DNA of 34,265 bases from Desulfobacterales bacterium (GTDB lineage Bacteria > Desulfobacterota > Desulfobacteria > Desulfobacterales > JAAELO01): NCBI GenBank assembly GCA_024226555.1, contig JAAELO010000783.1, positions 1 through 34,265 of the forward strand, written 5' to 3'. How positions within the stretch are numbered: the first letter of the stretch is position 1; every line of letters starts with the position of its first letter. Shown here piece after piece: positions 7,976-15,321 of this stretch. The notes under the pieces are model-generated. The model was not told the origin of the DNA, made no database searches, and worked only from the letters and a program-made list of their open reading frames with translations. The translations under genes and the position numbers were made by a program.

Positions 7976-8815
7976 TTAATATTTAACGTTCATCAAGCGT
8001 CCAAATCCACCAACCTTTAATCTATCAAATCTATTATTGAAATATTTTTTGTTTATATCATCAGGACCAATATCTTCAATTTCTGTAAAACCAATATTTT
8101 TAAGATTATTAATAAGTATTTCAGGTTCAAAAAAGCATTTCCATGGTTCACCCAAATTTCTTAATCTGTGATTTACCATCCGGAAGGCAAGCTGATGTAC
8201 GAAACTCTTTGATGAATATGGAATTACATAATCAAATATTATCTGATTTTCAGCAGTTGATTGGAAAATAAATTGCATCGTTTCCATTATTATTTCAGGT
8301 GTCAGATACATTGTTACTCCAAGCCAGGAAAAAAAAACCGGCTCATTTGGATTGAACCCTGATTTTTGTAGTTGTTCAGGCAAACCTTGATTTTCAAAAT
8401 CGATGGGTGTGTATGTTAATGAATCAGGAACAGTAATTTCTGCTTTTAAAAGTTTTTCTTTTTTCCATTTTTGGGTAGAGGGGTAATCAACTTCAAATAC
8501 TTTTAAATCAGGATATGGATTACGATATGCAAATGTATCCAAACCAGCACCTAAAATCACATATTGCCTGACTCCCTGTTTGAAAGATATAGCCAGTTTA
8601 TCCTCTACATATCTGCTACGCGCTGCTACAAATGCCCTGATATAACGGGAAAATCCTGCTCTGTTCATTCTTCTTTTTTTGTAAATATCTGATTTATCAG
8701 ATAATATATCTATGGCTAAAGAATCTTCAAAAACTATAGGATTATCAAAAATCTGATGTTCTGCACGACTTATCGCAACTTTTTTTGCTGTGTAACTTGG
8801 AGTATTTGTTTTCAT
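7976..8815 (-). CDS. Class I SAM-dependent methyltransferase, LCM/TIGR00027-type
   Basis: 279 aa. The SAM-binding signature VILGAGLDTFAYR, followed by VFEVDYPSTQKWKKE and the FFSWLGVTMYLT segment, identifies the leucine-carboxyl-methyltransferase-like family of small-molecule O-methyltransferases. The substrate is unknown. A strong SD, AGGAGG, lies 5 nt before the ATG. It is divergent from the TetR gene across a 293-bp region that holds a palindromic operator candidate, so TetR might also affect it. The lipase gene lies downstream on the same strand. Confidence 0.88.
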   Translation of the reverse strand: MKTNTPSYTAKKVAISRAEHQIFDNPIVFEDSLAIDILSDKSDIYKKRRMNRAGFSRYIRAFVAARSRYVEDKLAISFKQGVRQYVILGAGLDTFAYRNPYPDLKVFEVDYPSTQKWKKEKLLKAEITVPDSLTYTPIDFENQGLPEQLQKSGFNPNEPVFFSWLGVTMYLTPEIIMETMQFIFQSTAENQIIFDYVIPYSSKSFVHQLAFRMVNHRLRNLGEPWKCFFEPEILINNLKNIGFTEIEDIGPDDINKKYFNNRFDRLKVGGFGRLMNVKY

Positions 8816-8941
8816 ATATCCTCCTATTATGCTTGTGTAAGATTTAATAATATAAATTATAGAGATTCTGTCTTACTGATTTTTTTCCTTAGTATTAAGA
8901 ATTGTTAAGTAAGAGAATCTGAAAAATTCCCTGAATAAAGC

Positions 8942-8969
8942 CCGATACTTTTCTGATCGGTTTTTTTTT
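8942..8969 (+). terminator. Orphan Rho-independent terminator in a divergent intergenic region
   Basis: CCGAT, a 9-nt loop, ATCGG, then nine T. It points in the plus direction, yet no plus-strand gene lies upstream (the methyltransferase reads the other way). It could end a short untranslated RNA started near 8830-8870 or insulate the TetR promoter. The stem is only five base pairs. Confidence 0.45.
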
Positions 8970-9022
8970 ATTTTAAGGACCTCAAACCAAAGTTCCATAT
9001 TTGACAAACTTGAAAATTAAAG

Positions 9023-9037
9023 GTAAGTATCACTTAC
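9023..9037. promoter_or_regulatory. Palindromic operator candidate for the TetR regulator
   Basis: GTAAGTATCACTTAC is a perfect 6-bp inverted repeat with a 3-bp centre, upstream of the TetR promoter. A matching half site (GTACTTACT) is at 9095-9103, between the -10 element and the start codon. Two related sites around the promoter fit autoregulation. Confidence 0.5.
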
Positions 9038-9055
9038 TTAAGTATTTAATAATTG

Positions 9056-9084
9056 TTTACAATGCTTAATATAAAGACTATAAA
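9056..9084 (+). promoter_or_regulatory. Sigma-70-type promoter of the TetR gene
   Basis: TTTACA (9056-9061), a 17-bp spacer and TATAAA (9079-9084), each five of six to consensus. Transcription would start near 9091, giving a leader of about 18 nt with no clear SD before the ATG at 9109. Confidence 0.6.
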
Positions 9085-9108
9085 ATACTATATGGTACTT
9101 ACTATAAT

Positions 9109-9717
9109 ATGAAAGATGCACCAAAGGGAAAAATAAAAATAGTTAAAGCTTTCAGAGAGCTTTTAAATGATAAAAATTTTAATTCTATTACCACTGCAGA
9201 AACAGCCAAAACAGCAGGCGTTACTGAAGGATTAATCTATAAATATTTTAAGGACAAAAGAGCTCTTCTGTACGAGGTCTTAAGAGAGCACTATGAAAAA
9301 TTTCTAATACAGATCGAAAAAGATCTTTTAGGAATTGAGGGTGCGAGCAAAAAACTAAAAACCATTATTACTTCAAGTCTTCAAAGTTATGCAAATCACA
9401 GGGTATTTGCCAGAATAGTCATGCTCGAGGCAAGAAATTCTGAGGATTACTTCGATAGTTCTGCATATAAGCTTGTTCAGCGTTACAACCAGATAATTTT
9501 AGAAATAATTGAAGAGGGAAAAGCCAATGGTGAAATAAGAGAAGATATAGATTCATCATACATAAGACATGCAATATTCGGATCTATTGAACATGCTTGT
9601 CTTAAGGGCGCTATTTTTGAACAAACTCTCTCCTCTTTTGCAATTAGTGAAAATATATACAGGATACTGTTTGAAGGAATAACTCAAGGAACCTCTAATA
9701 ACTATAATTTTGATTGA
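9109..9717 (+). CDS. TetR/AcrR family transcriptional regulator
   Basis: 202 aa. The N-terminal HTH spans about residues 12-50, with the recognition part TAKTAGVTEGLIYKYFKDKRAL. The rest is an alpha-helical ligand domain. The position 225 bp before an acyl-CoA dehydrogenase gene on the same strand suggests a fatty-acid or acyl-CoA-responsive regulator, as is common for this family next to beta-oxidation genes. A palindromic operator candidate flanks its own promoter. The last ten codons (GTSNNYNFD and stop) come from the terminus of the repeat at 9688, so the C-terminus differs from the ancestral one. No strong SD is visible before the ATG. Confidence 0.88.
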   Translation: MKDAPKGKIKIVKAFRELLNDKNFNSITTAETAKTAGVTEGLIYKYFKDKRALLYEVLREHYEKFLIQIEKDLLGIEGASKKLKTIITSSLQSYANHRVFARIVMLEARNSEDYFDSSAYKLVQRYNQIILEIIEEGKANGEIREDIDSSYIRHAIFGSIEHACLKGAIFEQTLSSFAISENIYRILFEGITQGTSNNYNFD

Positions 9718-9892
9718 AATACAGCGTTTATAAAACGCTTTTGTTTATAAACTTTACAACAGTTTTTTTTCATAATAACTCAGTGTAATGCGAAGCATTC
9801 ACAGCAATTACAAGCTGGTTCTCGAAAACCACAATAGTTCGGTCAAAACAAAACCAAAGCCTTTTATTTTATAGGCAGTTATTAGAGATTCC
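9688..9892 (+). repeat. Expanded copy (R5) of the repeat overlapping the TetR stop
   Basis: The left terminus GGAACCTCTAATAACTA encodes the last TetR residues. The right terminus on the minus strand is GGAATCTCTAATAACTG. The first half follows the family (TTTTGATTGAAATACA, then ACAACAGTTTTTTTT). The rest carries an extra segment with small inverted repeats (AATGCGAAGCATT; TGGTTCTCGAAAACCA). A further terminus-like GGGAACTCTGATAA follows at 9898. The copy separates TetR from ACAD2. Confidence 0.8.
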
Positions 9893-9942
9893 TTCAAGGG
9901 AACTCTGATAAACTAAAAAAATTTTGAAGGGGTAAATCACCA

Positions 9943-11787
9943 ATGGCACAATTAATAGCAGACAAGAGAGATATTGATTTTGTACTTTATGAGCAAATGG
10001 ATTGTGAATCGTTACTTTCCTACCCGGAGTTTGAGGAATTTAATAAAAAAATGTTTGATATGGTTGTTAAGGAAGCAAGAAAATTTTCCTTGAAAGAGAT
10101 CCTGCCTACTTATGCAGAAGGTGATAGAGAAGGCGTGGTTTTTGAAAATGGTAATGTAAAAGTTCCCAAATGTTTTCATAAACTATACGAAATGTATACA
10201 GAGGGAGAGTGGCTTGCTCTAGTTGAAGATCCGGAATTTGGTGGACAGGGGTTGCCTCACCTTATAGCACAGGCCGCTTTTGAATATATAGTTGGATCAA
10301 ACTACACTTTTGCCATGTATGGAATACTTGCAAAAGGTGCTGGAAAAATGGTTGAACTTTTTGGTACAGATCAACAGAAAGAACTATTCCTTAAAAATAT
10401 TTATACAGGTGTCTGGGGAAGCACAATGCTTCTAACTGAGCCAGAGGCAGGATCTGACTTAGGCGCTCTTACAACAACTGCAATTAAAAATGATGATGGA
10501 ACATACTCTCTAAAAGGTAGTAAAATATTCATTTCAAACGGAGAGCAGGATATAACAGATAATATTGTCCACCCTGTTTTAGCAAGGATTGAAGGAGCTC
10601 CAGAGGGCACCAAAGGGATCTCTATCTTTATAGTCCCCAAAATTTGGGTTAATGAGGATGGAAGCTTCGGTGATCATAACAATATTGTTTGTACAGGTGT
10701 TGAAGAGAAAATGGGGCTACATGCAAGCCCAACCTGTAGTATGAGTCTTGGTGATAAAGGAATGTGTCGTGGTCTGTTGCTTGGTGAAGAGAACAAAGGT
10801 ATGGAGATTATGTTTCACATGATGAACGATGTGAGACTTGAAGTTGGCCTTCAGGCTATGACCCATGCATCTTCAGCATATTTATATGCTCTTGAGTACG
10901 CGAAAGAGAGAAAACAGGGTAGAGAACTTGGTTCAAGAGAACAAAGTCAGGTAACAATTTTAGGTCATCCCGATGTAAGGCGTATGATGATCGATATGAA
11001 AGCTTATGTTGATGGAATGAGAAGTTTCATTTACTACACAGCTTCCTGTATTGATAATGCACATTGTACAAAAAATGAGGATGAAAAAGTCAGATTCAGT
11101 GGAATGGTAGAGCTTCTTACACCTATTGTTAAAACCTATTGCAGTGAAAAAGGTTTTGACGTGTGTGTTAATGCAATGCAGGTTTTTGGTGGTTATGGAT
11201 ATACTAAAGAGTATCCGGTTGAGCAGATATTAAGGGATTGTAAGATCACTTCCATCTATGAAGGTAGTAATGGTATCCAGGCCATGGATTTTCTTGGTAG
11301 AAAACTTGGTTTGAATAAAGGAGTTGTTTTCACTGAGTTTATTAATGAGATAAACAGCACAATTAATAAAGCTATGGAAATAGATGATCTGAAAGATTTA
11401 GCTGTAAAACTTTCAGGAACTGTTACAAAACTATCAGAAACAATCGTTAATCTTGGAAAAACCGCAGGTTCAAAGGACTTCAAAACAGGCTTCTTCTTCG
11501 CCCATCCAATGCTTATGGCAACAGGAGATGTTATAATGGCGTGGATGCACCTCTGGAGAGCGGTTGTTGCAATTCCTGCTATTGAGAAAGTAACAAAATC
11601 AAAATATAGTGATATAGATCCAGCTAACTTTTTAAAAAATAAGAACTTTGCTTTTTATGATGGTCAGATAAAAACAGCGGAATATTTTATTACTACGATG
11701 CTTCCTGTAACTGAAGGGAAATTAAAATCTATAGATGCAAGTAACGATAGTGCTTTAAAAATTGGAGAAAATGCATTTGCATCATAA
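9943..11787 (+). CDS. Acyl-CoA dehydrogenase, ~600-aa class (ACAD2)
   Basis: 614 aa, a paralog of the gene at 1949-3760 with near-parallel sequence from AQLIADKRDIDFVLYEQ through LLTEPEAGSDLGALTT and QVFGGYGYTKEYP. The probable catalytic base is E440 in SIYEGSNGIQA. It differs in the 460-560 region, with a short insertion near the C-terminus (SKYSDIDPANFLKNKNF), so substrate preference may differ. The SD AAGGGG is about 12 nt before the ATG. It lies downstream of the TetR gene, with a repeat copy in between, and upstream of a decayed sigma-54 activator fragment, which suggests this locus once had the same gene partner as ACAD1. No sigma-54 promoter was found here. Confidence 0.92.
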   Translation: MAQLIADKRDIDFVLYEQMDCESLLSYPEFEEFNKKMFDMVVKEARKFSLKEILPTYAEGDREGVVFENGNVKVPKCFHKLYEMYTEGEWLALVEDPEFGGQGLPHLIAQAAFEYIVGSNYTFAMYGILAKGAGKMVELFGTDQQKELFLKNIYTGVWGSTMLLTEPEAGSDLGALTTTAIKNDDGTYSLKGSKIFISNGEQDITDNIVHPVLARIEGAPEGTKGISIFIVPKIWVNEDGSFGDHNNIVCTGVEEKMGLHASPTCSMSLGDKGMCRGLLLGEENKGMEIMFHMMNDVRLEVGLQAMTHASSAYLYALEYAKERKQGRELGSREQSQVTILGHPDVRRMMIDMKAYVDGMRSFIYYTASCIDNAHCTKNEDEKVRFSGMVELLTPIVKTYCSEKGFDVCVNAMQVFGGYGYTKEYPVEQILRDCKITSIYEGSNGIQAMDFLGRKLGLNKGVVFTEFINEINSTINKAMEIDDLKDLAVKLSGTVTKLSETIVNLGKTAGSKDFKTGFFFAHPMLMATGDVIMAWMHLWRAVVAIPAIEKVTKSKYSDIDPANFLKNKNFAFYDGQIKTAEYFITTMLPVTEGKLKSIDASNDSALKIGENAFAS

Positions 11788-11821
11788 GTAAATAAATATT
11801 TTAAAATTTATTCAACAGGCC

Positions 11822-11864
11822 GTTCATCATAAGCCTTCCAGTTTCTGGCAGTCTTATGATGAAC
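11822..11864. terminator. Long hairpin after ACAD2
   Basis: GTTCATCATAAG and CTTATGATGAAC form a perfect 12-bp stem around a 19-nt loop, 34 bp after the ACAD2 stop. There is no U tract, so it is either a Rho-aided or 3'-stabilising structure or a site for a protein. It is also positioned to lie after the small minus-strand ORF at 11881. Confidence 0.5.
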
Positions 11865-11880
11865 ATAACTTCAAAAGCGA

Positions 11881-12048
11881 TTACCGAATAAAATTCTCAA
11901 CATTCGTTCTCAACCATTCAATCCACAGATTAGTTCCTTTGCTTGTTCTGCAAGATAAATTTACAATTTCAAAATTTTTTTTAATTTTTAACTCTGTTTT
12001 CAAGAAGACCAATAATAATAAAACAAAAAAAATAATTTTCTTAACCAA
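11881..12048 (-). CDS. Possible 55-aa membrane-anchored or secreted peptide
   Basis: On the minus strand a TTG-initiated frame runs to TAA. It encodes a basic start and a leucine-rich hydrophobic run (VKKIIFFVLLLLVFL), then a polar tail ending WIEWLRTNVENFIR. The shape is that of a signal peptide or single membrane anchor. Against it: no SD is visible, the region is very AT-rich, and part of the hydrophobic run comes from homopolymers. It may be a relic rather than a gene. Confidence 0.25.
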   Translation of the reverse strand: MVKKIIFFVLLLLVFLKTELKIKKNFEIVNLSCRTSKGTNLWIEWLRTNVENFIR

Positions 12049-12049
12049 C

Positions 12050-12226
12050 AAAAGGTCTGCAACATATCAGTGGCCGGGTAATATTCGTAAACTTGAAAAC
12101 TGTATTGAAAGAAATTTAATTACTTTACATATGAAGGAGAATCTCTTTTATTTTTCCTACCTCTTTAAACTCACAGAGGGAAAATCTGAAAAAGTAGAGC
12201 TTTTGGATAACATTAATAAAATATGA
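12050..12226 (+). pseudogene. Relic of a sigma-54 activator (AAA+ C-terminal fragment)
   Basis: An open frame here contains YQWPGNIRKLENCIER, the diagnostic end of a sigma-54 interaction domain (compare YNWPGNIRELENCLER in the gene at 4001-5752). Upstream there is no Walker A, GAFTGA or Walker B, and downstream there is no Fis-type HTH; the residues after ITLHMK do not resemble the family. It is therefore a short remnant. Its place directly after ACAD2 parallels the intact activator beside ACAD1. Confidence 0.7.
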
Positions 12227-12810
12227 TGTTTTTATCGACTATAGTTTTAAAAAAAATTATTCAGTGTTTCTTAGGTTCTCTTAAGACCTCAGAACTAAGG
12301 GAATACGTTGTGATATCTAATTATCAAAAACTCTCTTAAATTAATCAAGCTTAAATACGGTTCAATGAAAAGATGTGCCAAGTTACTGAAATTGTGTTGA
12401 GTTATCCCACCTGTCACCGATATAGTATCTGGATTTTTATAGTACTAATGAAAAAATCAAATTACATTTTTACAATTAATGGATTCGTTATTAATTTTTT
12501 ATTTTAATATTTCAGATTTTATCATTTAAGAGATTAACATGTATTCTTAGATGTTTATAAAATTTAATATTATTTTTTTAACATTATTCAACTATTTTTA
12601 TTTTGCAATAAATATTAAAAAGTGAAATATTTCATTTTTGTGATTTAATATTTATGCAAAAAGAATATTATAATTTTTTTTATGGGAAACTCTAGTAATT
12701 GGATTTTAGTAAATAAAAAGCAGTTCTTTTTATTTGGACAAAAGGCAATTCTTAGATATTCCCGTTTATCTAAAGAAACTTGTAAACATTAAATTAAACG
12801 GGGCATTAGA
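12227..12810. other. Gene-free AT-rich spacer
   Basis: There is no credible coding frame on either strand. It holds a degenerate repeat copy at 12684-12763 and otherwise low-complexity A/T sequence. A promoter for the PilZ gene presumably lies in the last 150 bp, but AT content makes any -10/-35 call arbitrary. Confidence 0.6.
12684..12763. repeat. Degenerate, deleted copy (R6) of the repeat
   Basis: 80 bp beginning GGGAAACTCTAGTAATTGG and ending, on the minus strand, GGGAATATCTAAGAATTGCC. The termini are recognisable and still inverted. The core keeps little beyond AAGCAGTTCTTTTT. It lies 48 bp upstream of the PilZ gene. Confidence 0.55.
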
Positions 12811-13659
12811 ATGTTAATTGAAAAAGAAAGAAAAAGATTAAACGGATTCAGTAGCTTTATACAAAGCCATCTAAAAAACACAATACCTGAAAATTTTCCA
12901 AAACCAGGTTGTCACATGACACTGGAATTATCGAAAAAAGGTTGCGGAACAGTTGATAATATCCTCGTACTATTAGAAAAGATAGATAAAAGAACTCTCT
13001 TCGTAACAACAAATCAATTAATACCTTCTGAATATTCCAAAAATGGAAAGTTGTACTGTACATTTGATAATAACAACTTTGGAATTAATCCAGTAAGACA
13101 ATATACAAATATAAAAATTGTTGGGATAACAAAAAACGTTATTTGTTTCAAATTAGTTGATGCTCTTTTTGATAAAGCTAACGAGAGAGAATTTAAAAGG
13201 GTTACACACAAAAGCGATTATAATATATCCATCAAATCGATAGATATTCCTGAAAAAAACGAGAAGTGTAGAAAATATAATTTATATATTAAAAAATTTA
13301 TTGAAAATCTTATTATTAAAGATATTTCAGCTGGCGGGATTGGAATTTTGTGCCATGAAAAATATTCCGATTTGATCAAAGTAAATGGAAAAATAAATGT
13401 TAAGATTCTTTTTGGAAAACGGATGGAATATAGATTCTTTGAAAGAATGATCAAGAGCCAAACAGTTCCTAAAATTCTACAAACAAGTATGACTGTAAGA
13501 ATTAAAAGGGATGAAATAAAGGGTGTTAACTATATTGGTTTCGAATTTGAGCAAAAAGAACAGAACAGAACTTTTATTATTGATACTATAAATAGAATAT
13601 TACAATCTGAAGCCGCAATAGAAGCTTCGTTTACACAAACACAGGCTTTCCATAGATAA
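12811..13659 (+). CDS. PilZ-domain c-di-GMP-binding protein
   Basis: 282 aa. The C-terminal part carries the c-di-GMP motif pair: RxxxR (R126-EFK-R130) at the domain boundary and (D/N)xSxxG (D171-I-S-A-G-G176), closing with YIGFEFEQ near residue 245. The N-terminal 115 residues resemble the accompanying YcgR-type domain, with beta-rich segments such as TLFVTTNQLI and GKLYCTF. Such proteins convert c-di-GMP level into changes in motility or surface polysaccharide, and an HD-GYP phosphodiesterase is encoded at 20688. A GGGG stretch about 9 nt before the ATG is the likely SD. It is a single-gene unit. Confidence 0.85.
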   Translation: MLIEKERKRLNGFSSFIQSHLKNTIPENFPKPGCHMTLELSKKGCGTVDNILVLLEKIDKRTLFVTTNQLIPSEYSKNGKLYCTFDNNNFGINPVRQYTNIKIVGITKNVICFKLVDALFDKANEREFKRVTHKSDYNISIKSIDIPEKNEKCRKYNLYIKKFIENLIIKDISAGGIGILCHEKYSDLIKVNGKINVKILFGKRMEYRFFERMIKSQTVPKILQTSMTVRIKRDEIKGVNYIGFEFEQKEQNRTFIIDTINRILQSEAAIEASFTQTQAFHR

Positions 13660-13741
13660 TTTTAGAAAGCTTAAAACTACTCTTAGAAGAGAGTGTGTAT
13701 TCAAAAAAAGATGCATTTTGAAAGTTAAAAAGATATTTAGC

Positions 13742-13770
13742 TTTAGAGGCTACAATTGTAACCTCTTAAA
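13742..13770. terminator. Inverted repeat between convergent genes
   Basis: TTTAGAGG-C-TACAATTGTA-A-CCTCTTAAA is a near-perfect 29-bp palindrome with one mismatch, 83 bp after the PilZ stop and 41 bp before the end of the convergent small gene. Its position suits a bidirectional terminator, although it lacks a strong U tract. Confidence 0.45.
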
Positions 13771-13810
13771 GATCGATTGCTTCAGGACTAATTTGTTTTT
13801 TTTATCAATT

Positions 13811-14062
13811 CTAAAATACTTTATGAGTAAAATAAACAGCCATACTTAGTGAGGCTATAAAAACTCCTGCCAGCAAGTTTTTAGCTAATTTTCTTTTATC
13901 ATTTTTAATAACAGCAATATTCTTAATAGTAATTTCAGCTTCTTCAGATGTTGTACCACCAGCCATTAAATTACTATGGAGATTATTCATTTCTTCAGTT
14001 GTTAATTCCAGTTTTTCATTTTTTTCTATCATTCTAACATTCTTTCCATAAAGAGTAAGCAT
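13811..14062 (-). CDS. Small predicted membrane protein, 83 aa
   Basis: I do not recognise it. A charged, helical first 58 residues (EKNEKLELTTEEMNNL, TTSEEAEITIKNI) are followed by one membrane segment near the C-terminus (LLAGVFIASLSMAVYFTHKVF). A good SD, AAAGGAT, sits 6 nt before the ATG, which supports translation. The topology suggests a cytoplasmic domain tethered by a C-terminal anchor. It is alone between convergent PilZ and an orphan solute-binding protein. Three helically spaced TGTAAAAA repeats lie about 75-100 bp upstream of its start. Confidence 0.65.
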   Translation of the reverse strand: MLTLYGKNVRMIEKNEKLELTTEEMNNLHSNLMAGGTTSEEAEITIKNIAVIKNDKRKLAKNLLAGVFIASLSMAVYFTHKVF

Positions 14063-14134
14063 AGATATCCTTTTATTAAAATAAGAACAATAAATAATTA
14101 AATCACAGGAAAGCAGGGGATGTTGTTATAAAAG

Positions 14135-14163
14135 TGTAAAAAAGTTGTAAAAAAATGTAAAAA
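14135..14163. repeat. Three TGTAAAAA repeats at 10-11 bp spacing
   Basis: TGTAA begins at 14135, 14146 and 14156, each followed by an A run. The near-helical period would put the copies on one face of DNA. They are about 75-100 bp upstream of the 83-aa gene. They could be a protein-binding array or a simple A-tract bend. Confidence 0.5.
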
Positions 14164-14269
14164 CAGGAGTCAAGCTTACTGTTTTACTGTTGTTCTCAGG
14201 TTGAAATAAGCCGTCACATTACTAAAAAACCTGTTTGTTAAACTTTTTAAAAGTTTAGTTTTCCAATTT

Positions 14270-14409
14270 TTTTCTTTAGGTTTCTTCGTTGCTTTTTTCT
14301 CAGTCTTGTATTTCTTTCAAAATTCTAATTATTAAAGGTTCCCTAAAGTTTACGGTTTTTTTGAATAGAACGAAGTATTTCGGAAAAAGAGCAATTATTA
14401 GAGTTTCAC
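14270..14409. repeat. Composite copy (R7): one end of the repeat abutting the other
   Basis: Up to 14343 the sequence is one half of the family on the minus strand (GGGAACCTTTAATAATTAG, TTTTGAAAGAAATACAAGAC). From about 14350 to 14409 it is the opposite half (ACGAAGTATTTCGGAAAAAG, AATTATTAGAGTTTCAC). The halves are thus joined outer end to inner end instead of through the usual core, implying two partial elements side by side or a rearrangement. The stop codon of the solute-binding protein gene begins two bases past the right end. Confidence 0.65.
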
Positions 14410-14410
14410 T

Positions 14411-15190
14411 TTAATTTATACCATATTTAAGAAGAATTTTTGAATAAGTTCCATTTTTTTTCATCTCTCTTAAGCATTTATCAAAACTCTCCAGAAACTT
14501 CTTCTTATTTTTTACTCTTTTCGATTTTTTTGATATTGTAATAAAGTAATCTTTACTTCCAATATCATAATCCAGAATTTTGAATTTACCCTGAACATTC
14601 AGTTTTTTAGATTTCCATTGAAAAGTTGCTTTTGAGTCTGCTGTAATATCAAAACGTTGATACTTTCCAAGTAGACCTTTAAAAAGCTGTTTAAGAGAAT
14701 AAGCATAATAAATCTCTTTTTTCTTCTTTTTATCATTGATTATTTTAAGTAATTCCGGTGTAAAAGTAAGCCCATCAAGATAACCGAATTTAAGAGGTCC
14801 CAGATCTTTTAAAGATTTAATTTTTATATTACTATCTGATTTTACCATAAAACGATATTCAGTCCTGAACAGAGATTCCTTACTATATATTAAAAAATCC
14901 TCTCTTTTTTTTCTATAGGAATAAATACAAATATCTATCACACCCTTTCTGATATAAATATTAGCTCTTTTAATTGGATAACGATGAAATTCGAATTTAA
15001 TACCGTTTTTCCTTAAACAAGTCTCTATAATCTCTCTTCCGATACCCATAGGCATTTCTTTATCCCCACCAAAAAAATATGGGGGCCAGTCTGCATTATC
15101 AATAACAATTGATTCAGATGAGTTTGCTGATTCAGAGATTTGTAATATTAAAAATAGAATAAAACAAAAAAGACTAATTCTTTTTTTCAC
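14411..15190 (-). CDS. Orphan extracellular solute-binding protein, family 3
   Basis: 259 aa with a signal peptide (KKRISLFCFILFLILQISESANS) and an SBP family 3 fold: the first strand IVIDNADWPPYFF, then MGIGREIIETCLRKNG, a GVIDICIY segment, and the hinge/second lobe KSLKDLGPLKFGYLDG. Such proteins bind amino acids or related polar ligands in the periplasm for ABC uptake. No permease or ATPase gene is nearby, so it may serve a distant transporter or a sensor. The start is GTG with a strong SD, GGAGG, 5 nt upstream. The lysine-rich second half (KKKKKE, KKSKRVKNKKK) reflects AT bias. The gene ends at a repeat boundary. Confidence 0.82.
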   Translation of the reverse strand: MKKRISLFCFILFLILQISESANSSESIVIDNADWPPYFFGGDKEMPMGIGREIIETCLRKNGIKFEFHRYPIKRANIYIRKGVIDICIYSYRKKREDFLIYSKESLFRTEYRFMVKSDSNIKIKSLKDLGPLKFGYLDGLTFTPELLKIINDKKKKKEIYYAYSLKQLFKGLLGKYQRFDITADSKATFQWKSKKLNVQGKFKILDYDIGSKDYFITISKKSKRVKNKKKFLESFDKCLREMKKNGTYSKILLKYGIN

Positions 15191-15321
15191 TTTAACCTCC
15201 GGTCTTTTGAAAGTTATGAGATAAATATAGATTAGAAAACAGTTTATTATAAAAATAGAATATTAGACATAATAACAAGAGAGGTTTTTTTCATCAAGTA
15301 TTATAATGTAAACAGTTAATT

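Larger units (their letters stand above)
14063..14410. other. Intergenic region with phased short repeats and a composite repeat
   Basis: No gene. It contains the TGTAAAAA triplet at 14135-14163, a TAAACTTTT hairpin near 14238-14257 and the composite repeat at 14270-14409. The segment must hold the promoter of the 83-aa gene and the end of the solute-binding protein transcript. Confidence 0.6.

Noticed and set aside
12857-13454. Minus-strand frames inside the PilZ gene
   Set aside because: They lie wholly within a gene with clear PilZ motifs and show only AT-driven hydrophobic composition.
14135-14163. Short direct repeats considered as a CRISPR remnant or replication iterons
   Set aside because: Units of 8 bp without spacers of normal size, no cas genes and no replication gene nearby.
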